A stretch of 64,000 nucleotides of DNA from Gnetum montanum (lineage: Eukaryota; Streptophyta; Gnetopsida; Gnetales; Gnetaceae): assembly GCA_015680685.1 (NCBI GenBank), contig MNCI01033682.1:401109-465108 (forward strand), in the 5' to 3' direction. A model generated the notes under the pieces. The model saw only the letters and a list, made by a program, of their open reading frames with translations. It searched no databases and was not told where the DNA came from. Both the position numbers and the translations under genes were made by a program. Positions 10,653-21,100 of the stretch are shown here, in pieces (the first letter of the stretch is position 1; every line of letters starts with the position of its first letter).

Positions 10653-12131
10653 TCAGCAGGGATGAGGGTCTTCCCCATGACTGGGTGGAAAGGAGGAGAC
10701 GTGAAAGATGGAGCGTGGATGACCGACTGATGACGAGGCTATGGCACTAGTTGTGTGAAGCTCACGGAAAGGTTTTAGTTGTTGGCGGTTGACCAACTGT
10801 GTTCTGGTGGGATCCCTAGGTTTGTGAATGAGCAAGGCCCCAGATGGGAAGGTTTTAGAGACAATATAAGGTCCCTCCCATAGTGTCTGAAACTTTGTCG
10901 GTTGGGATATATGTGAGGGGTTCCAATACAATACCTTGTCTCCACATCTAAATGTGACCTTCCGAATCCTAAGATCATGTTGTTTCTTATTATAGGCATT
11001 GTGGGTTTCATTTGAAAATAGGGCCACTAATCGGTTCTCATCTAGCACACTTAAATTGATTAATCGTTCTCGTTGTGCTAGCGGTAGGTCAAGGCCAAGG
11101 TCACAGGCGGTGGATAGTGTCTGGAGTTCTGCCTAGATTGGAAGTGTTGGCAACTTACCGTACACTAACTCATAGGGAGAGTACCCTACAAGAAGTTTCC
11201 AAGTGGAGTGATAGGCCCATAGGGCATCGTTGAGCTTGGTACTCCAATCCCTCCTATATTTGCTAATTGTTCATGTAAGGATTTTGGTGATTTCCCTATT
11301 TGTGACTTCAGCTTACCCATTGGCTTGGGGGTGATAAGGTGTTGTGAATTTATGTGTTACCCCTAAGAATTGCATGAGTTTTCGAAAAGTGACCCCCATG
11401 AAGTGAGTCCCATTGTCAAAAATGAGTGTGCAAGGCACTCCAAACCTGGTAATGATTTGTTGCTGGACAAATCGTGCGACGGTGTTTGAAGAACAGTCGA
11501 TGACGGCTGCCGCTTCTTCCCACTTTGTATAGTAGTCCACCACCACGATGACGTATGCCTTTCCATTTGATAAGGGGGTGATGGACCCCATGAAGTCGAT
11601 ACCCCAGATGTCAAAGGGCTCCAGTGGCTAAATCCACTGTTGAGGTCCCTCCAACCGTGCCAACATCCCACCATCTCTCTGGCATCGTTCACAGGAGCAG
11701 GTGAACCATTGTGCGTCCCTAAAAAGTGTAGGCCAATAATACCATGCAAGAAGGATTTTAATGGTCATTTTACGTCCAGCATAGTGGCCCCCACAAGGGC
11801 CCTCATGAGCATCTTGGAGGATGTGCAGTGTATCATTGTCAGCGACACACCATCGAACCAAGCCGTCTACGCACACCTTGTAGAGGTGGTCATTGATTTC
11901 CATGAAACGCTTGACCTTATGGAGACACTGTTGTTTTTGCCGATGGTTCCATTCCTTTGGCATCTCTTGGGTTGTAAGGTAGGTGAGGATGTGGTGAAAC
12001 CAAGGAGATTCCTTGGGTACTTGAGGATCAACGACGCCTGTGAAGAGGAGTTCATCTGGAAATTGATCAGATAAAGGCTCCTCCTCTTTTGCATCATCCC
12101 ATCGTAACTGAGACAGGTGATTAGTGACCAC
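10653..12131 (-). pseudogene. E1 integrase
   Basis: Zinc domain HHCC is visible (HEGPCGGHYAG ... CSCERCQRDG, about 11860-11690). The catalytic core shows D in WGIDFMG (about 11595), D in LIFDNGTHF (about 11420) and E in YHPQANG-AEVTNRE (about 11325-11300), so the DDE triad is all present. A C-terminal domain follows (KVLYWNPSHISQPTKF..LWEGPY, 10950-10850) and the frame ends at 10653. Two or three in-frame stops (one right after QANG) make it inactive as it stands. There is no chromodomain, as expected for Athila-type elements. It is the last part of the pol polyprotein. Confidence 0.88.
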
Positions 12132-12440
12132 ATTCTAAGTCCCCTTTCTGTTTACCATGGTGAGATCGAACTCCTGAAGAATCACCAACCATCGGATTAT
12201 GCGGGGGCTCACCGTTGGTTTCTTCATCAAGAACCTGATAGCACTATGGTCAGTATGCACAAACACCTCGTATCCGAGCACATAGTGCCAGAATTTGTCT
12301 AATGCGAACACCACCGTCATCAATTCCTTCTCGATGGTGGTATAGTTCAGTGGATATAATATGGACATTTTTGATCGTCACACTGTGTAAGCATGGCTCC
12401 CAAGGCATAGTTGGAGGAATCCGTCATAATGTAAAAGGGT
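12132..12440 (-). pseudogene. E1 RNase H domain
   Basis: Reads DSSNYALGAML at the N-terminus (first catalytic Asp), YTTIEKELMTVVFALDKFWHYVLG in the middle (Glu of the triad) and VHTDHSAIRFLM (third Asp), the order of Ty3/gypsy RNase H. A break lies near 12370 between the first and second blocks. It directly follows RT and precedes integrase in the pol order. Confidence 0.85.
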
Positions 12441-13497
12441 CTAGACTAATCAGATGCCCGTAGAATCGGAGCTTCTACGAGTTTCTGTTTCAGCTCTTGG
12501 AATGTAAATTCACATTCCTTGGTCCAGAAGAACAGAGCGTCCTTCTTTGTAAGCTCTACCAATGGCCAGGCTATCTTCGAGAAGCACTCAATGAAGCACC
12601 GGTAGTAACTAGTATGTCCAAGGAATGATCGCACATCTTTGACGGTACTTGGTTGGCGGGTTATTCCTTGAATGACCCTGATCTTTTCAGGGTCTACGCT
12701 GATCCCTATTGATGAAATGTGATGCCCCAAAACTATGCCCTCTTGGACCATCAAGTGGCTCTTTTTCCAATTGAGCTGCAGATTGGTGTCTGCACACCTC
12801 TGTAGAACTTATTCTAGGCGGTCCAAGGCTTGCTCGAATCTGGCACCATAGGTGGAGAAGTCATCCATGAGGACTTCTACACCATTGCCAATTTGTTGCT
12901 GGAAGATGCTTAGGACAAGGCGTTGGAACGTCGCAGGTGCATTGCACAAGCCAAAGGACATCTTCTTATATGCAAAAGTCCCCCATGGACTCATGAAAGT
13001 AGTTTTGGCCTGGTCCTCTAGTGCTATTTGGATTTGGTTATAACCACTATAACCATCCAAAAAGCTGTAATATCNTCAATTTCATCTTTTACAACCTGCT
13101 TTAATTTGGGATTCAACCATATTTGTGGCTATCGCTGTGGCTTCATGGAAGGGTTAAGATAGATTCGATGTTGGCAAATCCTAGGATCAACACCAGTCAG
13201 CTCAGGATAGGACCACACGAATGTAGCAACCCATTTGTTTACCATCACCAGCAATTTCTTTTTCTGTTTAGGAGCAAGGGCAACATTGATAATTATTGGA
13301 TTGCCATTTTGCAAGAATGCATACTCTAAGTGAGCCAGTAGGGATTTTAGCTCAAGGGGCTCTTGCTTGAAGCTCTTAGGGATCTCTAGCTTTCCCCAGT
13401 CATCTAGGTCATCAACAATGGAGGTTTGTTGATGAATCTCCTCCATCACATCTGTGTTGTCAATATAGGCTTGCACTAGCCCCTCAGATGGTTCCAT
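12441..13497 (-). pseudogene. E1 reverse transcriptase, with part missing at the n
   Basis: Upstream connector residues (ELTGVDPRICQHRIYLNPS, about 13190) lead into LNPKLKQVVKDEI, and then the sequence jumps at n 13075 straight into FLDGYSGYNQI. The roughly 80-90 residues that normally lie between these blocks (the G..Y......VVPKK and CIDYRKLN motifs) are absent, so the n stands for a gap or deletion of about 250 bp. After it come FGLCNAPATFQR, LMDDFSTYG (catalytic YxDD-type), LNWKKSHLMV and GIVLGH. RT blocks match the Athila group more than Tat. Confidence 0.88.
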
Positions 13498-13779
13498 GCA
13501 TAATGTGCTGCTAGCAGTATCAGCTATCAGCCACTGGGTGCTCTCTTGGTTAGTGGCTGCTGAGTACAGGCACTGTTGAATTGGTGATTCCTTAGTACAC
13601 TGATTGCATGCTTGAATGGATGTCCGCTTAGCGGATCATAACTGCTGCACACAGTTGCACCCCGTGTCACTGTATGCGATGCATGGAACTCTTTTCTTCT
13701 CAATCTTCCTGAAAGGATTTTCCTTTGAAATTTCCAGGGACAGATCTCAGAGTCCTAGTCGTGCGTCCATCGTGCTTAG
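13498..13779 (-). other. E1 protease-RT linker
   Basis: About 280 bp between the protease fold and the start of the RT upstream region. No clean frame or domain is recognised. It is probably the degenerate connector of the polyprotein. Confidence 0.4.
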
Positions 13780-14139
13780 CTAGGCTCTTCCCATGATGAT
13801 TAGGAAGTTCCCCTTACAGTTTTCTACATGGATGACCAGGAAATCAGCAAGGTAGGACCACCCACAGACGGTGGTCACAATGTCCTCCACTAAATCCAAA
13901 GGAACGATGATGGATTGGTCTGCTAACTCGAGCCGGATGTTGCTCTTCTTTAGTAGGGGCAGGTTCCAGTTCTTGTACATGTCATGAGAGATTAAATTAA
14001 CCCCTGACCATGAGTCTAGAAGAGCTTTACATAGCTCATTCCCAACCATCTGAAGATATATGAGGGGGCTTCCCAGATCTGTTAATTTCTGGGGAAGAGA
14101 ACCAGCTTTGATCCAGTTGGTCATGGCATGTGTGAGCAT
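13780..14139 (-). pseudogene. E1 aspartic protease
   Basis: A 119-codon frame with a retropepsin layout: ALLDSWSGVNLI at the active site and a later hydrophobic-hydrophobic-G-type turn (LIIMGRA). The family motif is D-S/T-G. Here the Gly is replaced by Trp (DSW), so the catalytic loop is changed and the enzyme is probably dead, though the rest of the frame is intact. It lies between gag and RT as expected. It would cut the Gag-Pol polyprotein. Confidence 0.75.
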
Positions 14140-15928
14140 GACCGTCTAGATGTTAGAGTGCGAAGGAGTGGAGGACTGCTTGGGTGGTATGATGTTGGAG
14201 GCGTTGGTAGGTTCAGAGGCACTAGTCACAGGCGTAGGTGAAGGTGTGTTCAGATTATTGGGCCAGAAGAAAGGACGTTTGCGTGGCTTGGATTCTGGTC
14301 CAGTCAACCAAGGTGCTAGTTGTAAGCTAACAGCCCTCGTAGCATTTCGTTGTTGTGGCTGTGGTGGTATTTCTCCCTGCATGGATGGAGCAGGTGGTAA
14401 CTGAGAGGGATGGTGTGGAGGAGTGGCAGAAGAAGGTGACGGAGGGTAGAAGAGATGTGGATTTGTCCCCCTGGGTGATGGAGATGGATGTCTGAAATAT
14501 TCAAGGGGATGGTAGTAACTGAGAAAGGCCGTGTGACTGGAAGAGTCTCTTGGAGAGACTGGTTGCTAAACATAGTACCCATAAAGATCTGGCTGCTTGT
14601 AAGGGTACTGCTACCTTGGAGGTGGCATCCCCCACGCTTGTGGTTGCTGCTACTGTTGGAAGTATTCATACAATTGCGGGGGCATTCCACTCGGATAGTA
14701 TCCTTGCTGTTGCTGGTGGAATCGCCTGGGGTTGCCTTGTGGATAAGGTAACATTCGGAGTGTCTACTGCAGCACCAAATGAGGGTTCAAGGCATAGACC
14801 CCAGACTCTTGAAGGTGGGACGCCACAGGACAACATCCCTTAGGATGTTCATATTGGCATACGCCACATCCATCGTCCTCCTCGGTGTCAGAGTCTACAA
14901 CCTGCTCTGCTACAGCAACTTTTCCCTTACCTTTATGTTGGGCACGTTCATCTCCCTTCTTCTTACGTCAATCATAGTCACTACCCTATTCTTTGGACTC
15001 TTCTGCGATTTTCAATACACTTTGGAATCTCTCATCTAAAGAGTCCCACATTTTATCCACCTTTGTCGATATTTCAGATGCAAACTTTTGTAACGGCAAA
15101 GTCTTCCTATTCACTGCTACTTCCAGTGGTGACTCATCCTCCTCATCACAAACTCGAACCTCCCTCTTCCTGAGGGAAGGATCCTAGTTGAATTCTTTAG
15201 CACTCTCCTTTTTTTTGAGTTCTCCTTCTTCTCCTTCCTCTTTACCACTGTCCTTTCTCTCCAACCTTCCCCTGTGACGCTCAGAGCCTGAGCTGGATGA
15301 AGGTGACGGAGAGGGGGAGGATGGAGAAGAAGGAGAGGCATCGCCACCGCTCCGGCAGTGATCTCCCCATCTACCCTGGTGATGGCCGTGGTCATCTCCT
15401 CTAGCTTTTCTACGTGACCTGCCATCCCCTTGAGATCATGGTCACTTGGAGGTTTGTTCTGAATGACTGACTGGAGGATCTACGGCCCCAGGTGAAGTTC
15501 GGTCGAATGGGTATCATGAAATATGGGATCCCCATCATCTTGCAGCCCGTGTGAGAATAAGGGGTTGGTGAATTGCTTCCCCTTCTGCTGTTCATATCTC
15601 TCGACCTGCTGCTGATCTCTTGTCTATTGAGCTTCTATGGGATGATAGTCCCGGTAGTCATGGTCCTCCATGACATACTCTGCCACTCGGTCCTGGATGC
15701 CCAATCTGCCCAGATTGTGATATGGCATTGCAGGAGCTACTCGGTCGGGCGGTGCATGATGCTACCCTCCATGTCCCACCATTGAAGATGCTCATCCTGA
15801 TGTAGGATGAATGTGAAATTAGGGACATATTCATTGGGATGTTTGTACACCACCTGACATTCTTGCGGCACTGGTGGTTCAAATGCATCTCTCCTGTGAG
15901 AAGACATGTTGGACGTTAGATGGTCCAT
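14140..15928 (-). pseudogene. E1 gag (broken)
   Basis: Starts at ATG 15928 (MDHLTSNMSSHRR) and runs through several frames to about 14140. It contains an acidic and then Lys/Arg-rich stretch (15350-15190), a zinc-knuckle-like motif CGVCQYEHPKGC (14870-14830) and a Pro/Gln-rich C-terminus (14750-14150). E2 gag has the matching CNLCIYEHPK motif, which links the two families. It would form the particle and bind RNA. Several stops and frame changes; the start is the first ATG inside the element after the primer site, with a 125-bp leader. Confidence 0.75.
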
Positions 15929-16053
15929 ATAATCGGTGTACCTTATGATTAACTTAAGTTCGCCTAGTGTGCGTAAATATTCCTACCCTAGGTTCGTTCC
16001 AATGACTTAAATGATAATTTCACTAAAGTTAGATGATGCATGTAAAACTAACA

Positions 16054-16072
16054 GTCCTTGGCAACGACGCCA
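16054..16072 (-). other. E1 primer-binding site (tRNA-Asp type)
   Basis: Minus strand reads TGGCGTCGTTGCCAAGGAC, starting one base after the 5' LTR. It resembles the complement of the plant tRNA-Asp 3' end (TGGCGCCGTTGCCGGGGAT), from memory, with a few mismatches. E2 has the related TGGAACTGTTGCTAAGGAT at 51975-51993. This primer type is usual for Athila/Tat elements. Confidence 0.85.
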
Positions 16073-16073
16073 A

Positions 16074-17010
16074 TGATGAGGGGCTAGGTATCTCTACGCC
16101 CAACCATACGAATCACGAGCGTTCACTCGCGACTCGGTCGAAATCCGCAGACTATAAGCACTTAACATACACCAAACTTCTAACCAGTGAAACCTTGGGT
16201 TAGAACGGTCGTTGTCAACCTAATCTCACTTGTGAAGTTATGTTACGTTGGTTAAGTGAGACTAAGGCTAATGATTTTTATATATTTTTGATTATCTTTT
16301 TCGGCGACTAATTGAAGTATGAAAGGGAAGGAATAAACTATAATCTAATCTCTAATTATCCTAGTTTATATTCTAACTACTCCTAGCATAAGTATCCGTT
16401 CCCATCTTCTGAGCACATTCTGAGCATTTCCTAACACTGCTGGGTTACTAGACGTTAAGCGTCACTGGACTTACCAAGTGTTTGGATTACGTTCGAGATG
16501 GTCGTACTTATGGCTTAACGAACTACAAATGAACAATAACGATTGAAATTATAATAATGAAAACATAAATAATCAATAAGTAACTAATAAAGCATTAACT
16601 AGTAGTTAATAAAGCATAAACATTTTAAACTATTAAAGACATGAAACAACTAAGTCCAAATGCTGCAAGGTATGCTTGAACAGTTCGTCTTTATTGCCGT
16701 CACGCCAATGGGCTCAGATACATCAACGCTCGAATAAAGATCCGATCACTTTTCTTACACCTACTGCGGGCACTTGGCAAATATTCTATCTCTTGTGGAA
16801 GCAAACTGCAAGAGCTTCGCTACAACTACTCAAAAAGATGCCTAAATGAGGCGAAAGGCCCTCATATTTATAGGCCGGGAAGGGTGGCTGCGTAAATGGG
16901 GCCACATTGATGTAGGGTGGCTACGTCGACGGGCCCGCATCGACACGGCCACGTATATGCGGCCTCCTATACGTGGCCTAGTCGACGGATTGACTTTTGA
17001 CACTTCATCA
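16074..17010 (-). repeat. E1 5' LTR (937 bp)
   Basis: Nearly identical to 4821-5743 over its length. Most of the differences I noticed are C/T or G/A changes. The hexamer grid has seven units here (16892-16986) against six in the other LTR, which accounts for the full length difference. TATA box (minus) at 16872-16865. Confidence 0.95.
16865..16986 (-). promoter_or_regulatory. E1 5' LTR promoter: TATA box plus seven hexamers on a 14-bp grid
   Basis: Hexamers at 16892 (GTAAAT), 16906 (ATTGAT), 16925 (GTCGAC), 16939 (ATCGAC), 16953 (GTATAT), 16967 (CTATAC) and 16981 (GTCGAC). Steps are 14, 19, 14, 14, 14, 14. TATAAATA at 16872-16865, again 19 bases away. One extra unit compared with the 3' LTR. 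Differences at hexamer CpG positions look like C-to-T decay. Confidence 0.8.
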
Positions 17011-17015
17011 ATAGG
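17011..17015. other. E1 target-site duplication, right copy (ATAGG)
   Basis: Matches 4816-4820. LINE A endonuclease sequence resumes directly after it. Confidence 0.95.
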
Positions 17016-17750
17016 GTAGCATGGTGATGAACTGTAGTAGCGGAGAAGGCTTGCTAGAAAGAATGGATGGAGAAATAGAACCTATCTAACTTACTATAGA
17101 TGTGAGCTTGCCCAAGATGGAGATTACTCCAGGTAAATTTGTGGAGGGGAACACATGCAGAGGGGTCCACCCTGTCTAAAAGGTAAAACCTTTTCATGAA
17201 GGCGGACTAGGTCTGATACTCGAAATTGGGCAGTTGAAAAACACCCCTTTGAGCTTATCTTGAGGGAATTCGACCATATTAAAATTGCCTCTGAATATCC
17301 AAGGCACTAGGGGAAGAGAATTTGCAAGTTCTTGCCAAAGAAGAGCCCGTTCTCTGGAGTCGTTTGGGGCATATGTCAAGCAGATTCCAAAAGGGCCATG
17401 CAAGGAGGAGAAGGTGGCCTAGGAAACTCTATGCCCAGAATCAGAACCACTTTGAAGGATTTTATTTTTCCAGTAGGGTGAGAGGAGGATGGTAACACCT
17501 CCTTTCCCACTCGCATGGGATGTCGCTAGAATTGAGGAGTGAGGAAGAAACCAATGGGTGAAAAAGAATAAAAGGTTGGCTAAAACCTTAATTTCTTGAA
17601 GGAGAATGAAATCAAAGGCTATATTAAGACTGGAAATAAAGTTGCCTGCTCCCTTTTGTCGAAGCCTACTAGTAAGGCCTCAAATGTTCCATGAAAGGAG
17701 GTTCATGGGGAAGTGAGGGGCATTTCGATTGAGAGGTCAATGGAAGGTTC
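17016..17750 (-). pseudogene. LINE A endonuclease domain (APE type, broken)
   Basis: The frame at 17403-17194 reads ICLTYAPNDSRERALLWQEL and then WIFRGNFNMVEFPQDK, matching the YAPN..R..LW.EL and W..GGDFN.V blocks of L1 APE-type endonucleases. The GDFN block has become RGNFN, so a catalytic-loop residue is changed. The 3' end of the domain continues across the E1 insertion: the text before 17016 (minus strand) joins in meaning to that starting at 4815. Flanking frames contain several stops. This is the nick-making domain of a dead LINE. Confidence 0.8.
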
Positions 17751-17999
17751 AGAAGTCAAAGTATCAATTTCCATTATTCTTGACAAGAGGGCAAAGGAGT
17801 TGTTGGTAGAGATAGGGACCATAGAAGTATTCAGTGGAGAGGAGGTGTAGGGTGGAGTAGAAAAAAATGAATCCTTGACTCGTTTCCTTTATCTGCCCAC
17901 TACAAACTCCCCAACTGAAATGGAGTCCTTGCTTGCCTTTGAGGGAATGACCTGGGTTGAGGTGTGAGTACTTGACTATGGTTTTTGTAGCTTGGAGGT

Positions 18000-18786
18000 G
18001 TTAGACTGAGAGGAGGATTGTGGAGTTGTTGGGGAAGGAGATCTTTACTTGAAGGATTTTGAGGATGGGTGCAATGATGTGACTAGGGAATGAGTTTGCT
18101 GAGATGCTACAGGTTGTTTCTTGCTGGCTAGGAAGGGATACATAGATATATGATGCTTGGCCCTATGATAGTAGCTACATGAGTTTGGAAGGTAAAAATA
18201 GTCTACTTTTTTGGTGAAGAGTTTACCACCAGCAACGAGGGTTAATGAGGTTTTTTGAAGAGCTATGTCAAGTTCAATACAATAACGGCGAATTTGAGTT
18301 CCATTGATCACCATACAATGATTGGAAATAATAGGACCTAGGGTGCTCATAATGTCCCTCTCAACGGATGAAAAAATAAGTGGAAGATTGTGCAATTCCA
18401 CATAATAGGGAATTGTGTTAAAGGCTGGGTCGTTGACATTAAAGTCAAATATCTAGGCACGAGCTATTAGGGTTGCATTCCGTGTTGGAAAAATTTTAAA
18501 GAGAGAGCTTTCTTGACCTGAGAGGCATTGGATAGTTTTGCTAAAATGACGTTTCGAGCATAGTATCGGGCATGAGAAACCTGAATGCCCTGTGGTTGAA
18601 GAAGGCTTTGGACTTGAGTGTTAATACTTGAAGACCTTGGTAAAAACCCCACAATTTGGAAAAAAATAAAACGTGTTGCGAAATCTTTGGAAACTGTTTC
18701 AAAAATATCATCAAGTAAAAAGAAGTCAATTTGAGGTGAGGCAGAGGAACTTCCCTAAGGGAGAGTAGAACTTGACGAATTCGCCA
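18000..18786 (-). pseudogene. LINE A ORF1 (nucleic-acid-binding, DUF4283-like, broken)
   Basis: A start codon at 18786-18784 opens a frame reading MANSSSS and so on, with an early stop. It continues through a DUF4283-type region (PYYVELHNLPLIFSSVERD near 18390) to a degenerate zinc knuckle (CSYYHRAKHH, where the family has C..C....H). The second ligand Cys is replaced by Tyr. A Ser/Pro-rich tail follows before the endonuclease ORF. The protein would bind the LINE RNA. LINE B carries the matching NLPLIF block at about 25230. The identification rests on order and short blocks, so the exact limits are approximate. Confidence 0.65.
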
Positions 18787-19160
18787 TTGCAACACATCGA
18801 CCCATGAAGTAAGTGCAATAATGGCAAGAACAATAGTACCATAACCACAACCACAAAGGAAATAAGGCCACTGCAACAAGGACACCCTGCACTACCAACA
18901 CAGCATAGAAAAGCCCCACATTGCCTCTTCATAGCAGCAACTCAAAGACGCCTAGCCACAGCCCAAACTACCACTGGATCATAGTGCTGCAGTAAAGAAT
19001 CCCACAGGGAGCTGCCCCATAACAATCGTAGAGAGAGGTGGCGCAGTTGCTCCCACCGTAGCTAGGCCCAGAACGCAAAGGCCTAGGACAACGCAAGTTA
19101 AAGAGAAAAACGGCCAAGCAAAACCCAAAAAAATCATCAGAAATTGCGACTATGTTACCA

Positions 19161-19591
19161 AAAATTTAGTTCAATACTCAAATACAAAACACATCAAAAT
19201 CAAACACCATTTCATTAGGGAATAGGTAGAAAAGAAGATGATTTCATTGGAATATTATGCACAAGGGAACAACTTGTAGATATTAGGATAAAGGTGTTAC
19301 TACACCACAATTTAACACCATCAAGTGAGGCTTGGGTGTTAGGCCTTGCCCTAACTAATTAGGTATGTAAGCACTCTAGCCTACATTAGGTGGGTTGAGG
19401 GTTTATTCTTAGGTAGGTTGTCTATTTATTATTTTAATAAGCATTTATGCTAATTTAAAATTTATTTATCTACCATGAAGTCCTTAAACATATTTTCTCT
19501 TTGTTTTTTATCTATGAACTATTTTTTTAATCTTGTGTCATATTGATACAGTCATGCGGTTGATCACTCACTCTTCTTTGTCAACTAGACC
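19161..19591 (+). mobile_element. Copia fragment (RNase H end plus downstream stretch)
   Basis: Matches 43756-44193 of copia element A closely, starting inside the RNase H C-terminus (NLVQYS.TKHIKIKHHFIRE) and stopping at CCTATGATC. Both ends are abrupt, so this is a truncated copy next to the 5' end of LINE A. A 27-bp piece (19188-19214) recurs inverted just outside it near 19622-19648. Confidence 0.8.
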
Positions 19592-21100
19592 TATGATCGC
19601 CAGAAATCAATATCTAGAAATGGTGTTTGATTTTGATGTGTTTTCCTCCATTTTTTATTAACATAGTACAAGTTAAGGTTTATCCTGAGTAAAGGTTAGA
19701 GGTGCAACACTTATAAGAAATGCACAAGTTAAAGCCTAAGCTAAATAGGGGTGCTATAGAGGTTCAAAGTAACAGAAAGTTGCATAGATAATTTGTGAAT
19801 TACTGGCAATTATTTTTAAAGCAATCCATGTGTTTTAGGTGTGCTTCTTTATTTTATGATTTGTTTTTTAAATTTCAAATTTAATTACTTTTATTTCTAG
19901 AATACAATAATTGATTCAAATCATCAAGTTAACTTGGCTTGGCATGAAAGGTGAACCAGCATTTAATTGTAGGAATGATGATTAATCACCTTGATAGAAA
20001 TTATACGTTTAAAGTGATTTATATCTATGTTGCACAATTATTATCAACAAGTGAAGATTGGACAATTATCTCTCTAGGTCATTTCTTCTAAAAAACATCC
20101 TCATCCTTTCACTTCCACATATTGTAAATAGCTACATTCAAAACTTTGAGTTTTCCAAAGTAGTGCATAGATTAGATAATCATGATTACTATGTGACATT
20201 AGAGGATGTTATTTTCTTTGTCCTGTTATCCTCTTGCCTTCTTATTCCTCTCTAATTAAGTTTCTCATTATGTTCCCTTTATGTTGGCACGTGCATAAGA
20301 GTTAAACTATACTACTAGTAAATTTTCTTCAAAAGATCCTATTTGTTAGCATTCAACTAATTAGCCAAACTTGTGTTAGAATTCCTATAACATTCCCCTC
20401 TCTCCTTGTCCCTCTACTCAATTAAAAAGAAACATAATGAAAGAAATCTTGCAAGCAACAATGTGAAAGTTATGGCTAGCTAGTTGTTTGTAATGAAATA
20501 TGTTATTTTCTATTTAAAATGGGTATAAATCCCATTCTCAATGATTAGTCTACAATTTTAATAACCGTTATTATAGAATCCATTAAATTTGATTACATGT
20601 TATATATATATATATAGAGTAGAAAGTCAATAGATAGAGGATTTTGATATACTTAATACCATTTCAAAGTCTATGAGTAGTAAGTTTATAAGTTATTAGG
20701 TAATTATTTTTTAGTTTGTAAGTTATTAAGGTAATTATTTTTTATTATTTTAATTATAAATAGAAGTCTCACTTAACTTTATAACATATTCTTTTGTACA
20801 TCTTGATTTTCTTGTCATTCATGCATATTTTTTTTTATAAAATTAAGATTGCAATTTCACATCTGGTTGCATGTATCATTCATGTTATGAAATAACAGTA
20901 GTATCATCACATTTTTAATTATTATGCCTTCATAATTCATAATTGTTTAGCGTATGTAATGTGATTTAGTATCTTTTGGTTAACATTTAGAATGGATTAT
21001 ATTTTGCTTTCGAGTTTATACAAAGTAAATAACTTATTTCCAGCTTACTTTATCTCCACTTTTTTATTCTCCTTCACTTGGATAATGTAGACTAGTTTAC
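19592..21100. other. AT-rich spacer, no gene seen
   Basis: No recognisable coding content. A short (TA)n run lies near 20600-20616. A 65-codon frame (20058-20255) has no family resemblance and is treated as chance. Confidence 0.55.

Larger units (their letters stand above)
4821..17010 (-). mobile_element. E1: Athila-like Ty3/gypsy retrotransposon with accessory ORF
   Basis: A 12.2-kb element with LTRs at 4821-5743 and 16074-17010, flanked by a perfect 5-bp target duplication (ATAGG, 4816-4820 and 17011-17015). It reads on the minus strand: 5' LTR (16074-17010), tRNA-Asp-type primer site, gag, protease, RT, RNase H, integrase, a 1.9-kb non-coding stretch with an internal promoter, a long accessory ORF, polypurine tract and 3' LTR. 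RT blocks (FLDGYSGYNQI, FGLCNAPATFQR) and the Asp primer are Athila-like rather than Tat-like. The LTRs are still very similar, so insertion is fairly recent compared with its LINE A host. Gag and the accessory ORF carry several stops and frameshifts. Confidence 0.9.
1457..19150 (-). mobile_element. LINE A: L1-type non-LTR retrotransposon, split by element E1
   Basis: On the minus strand the order is ORF1 (DUF4283-like with a degenerate zinc knuckle, 18786-18000), endonuclease (17750-17016), reverse transcriptase (4815-2461) and the RT-associated zinc-binding domain (2460-1801), then a 3' untranslated stretch to about 1457. This is the plant L1 order. The endonuclease is cut at 17016/4815 by Athila-like element E1, and the reading resumes on the far side in the same LINE domain. 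Many stops and frameshifts show an old, dead copy. The LINE was therefore in place before E1 arrived. The 5' end near 19150 abuts a copia fragment. LINE B in this window belongs to the same broad group. Confidence 0.85.

Noticed and set aside
11640-12074. A 144-codon plus-strand frame
   Set aside because: Lies antisense to the E1 integrase, whose motifs are clear.
20590-20620. TATATATA run as a host promoter
   Set aside because: No downstream gene and it is a simple repeat.
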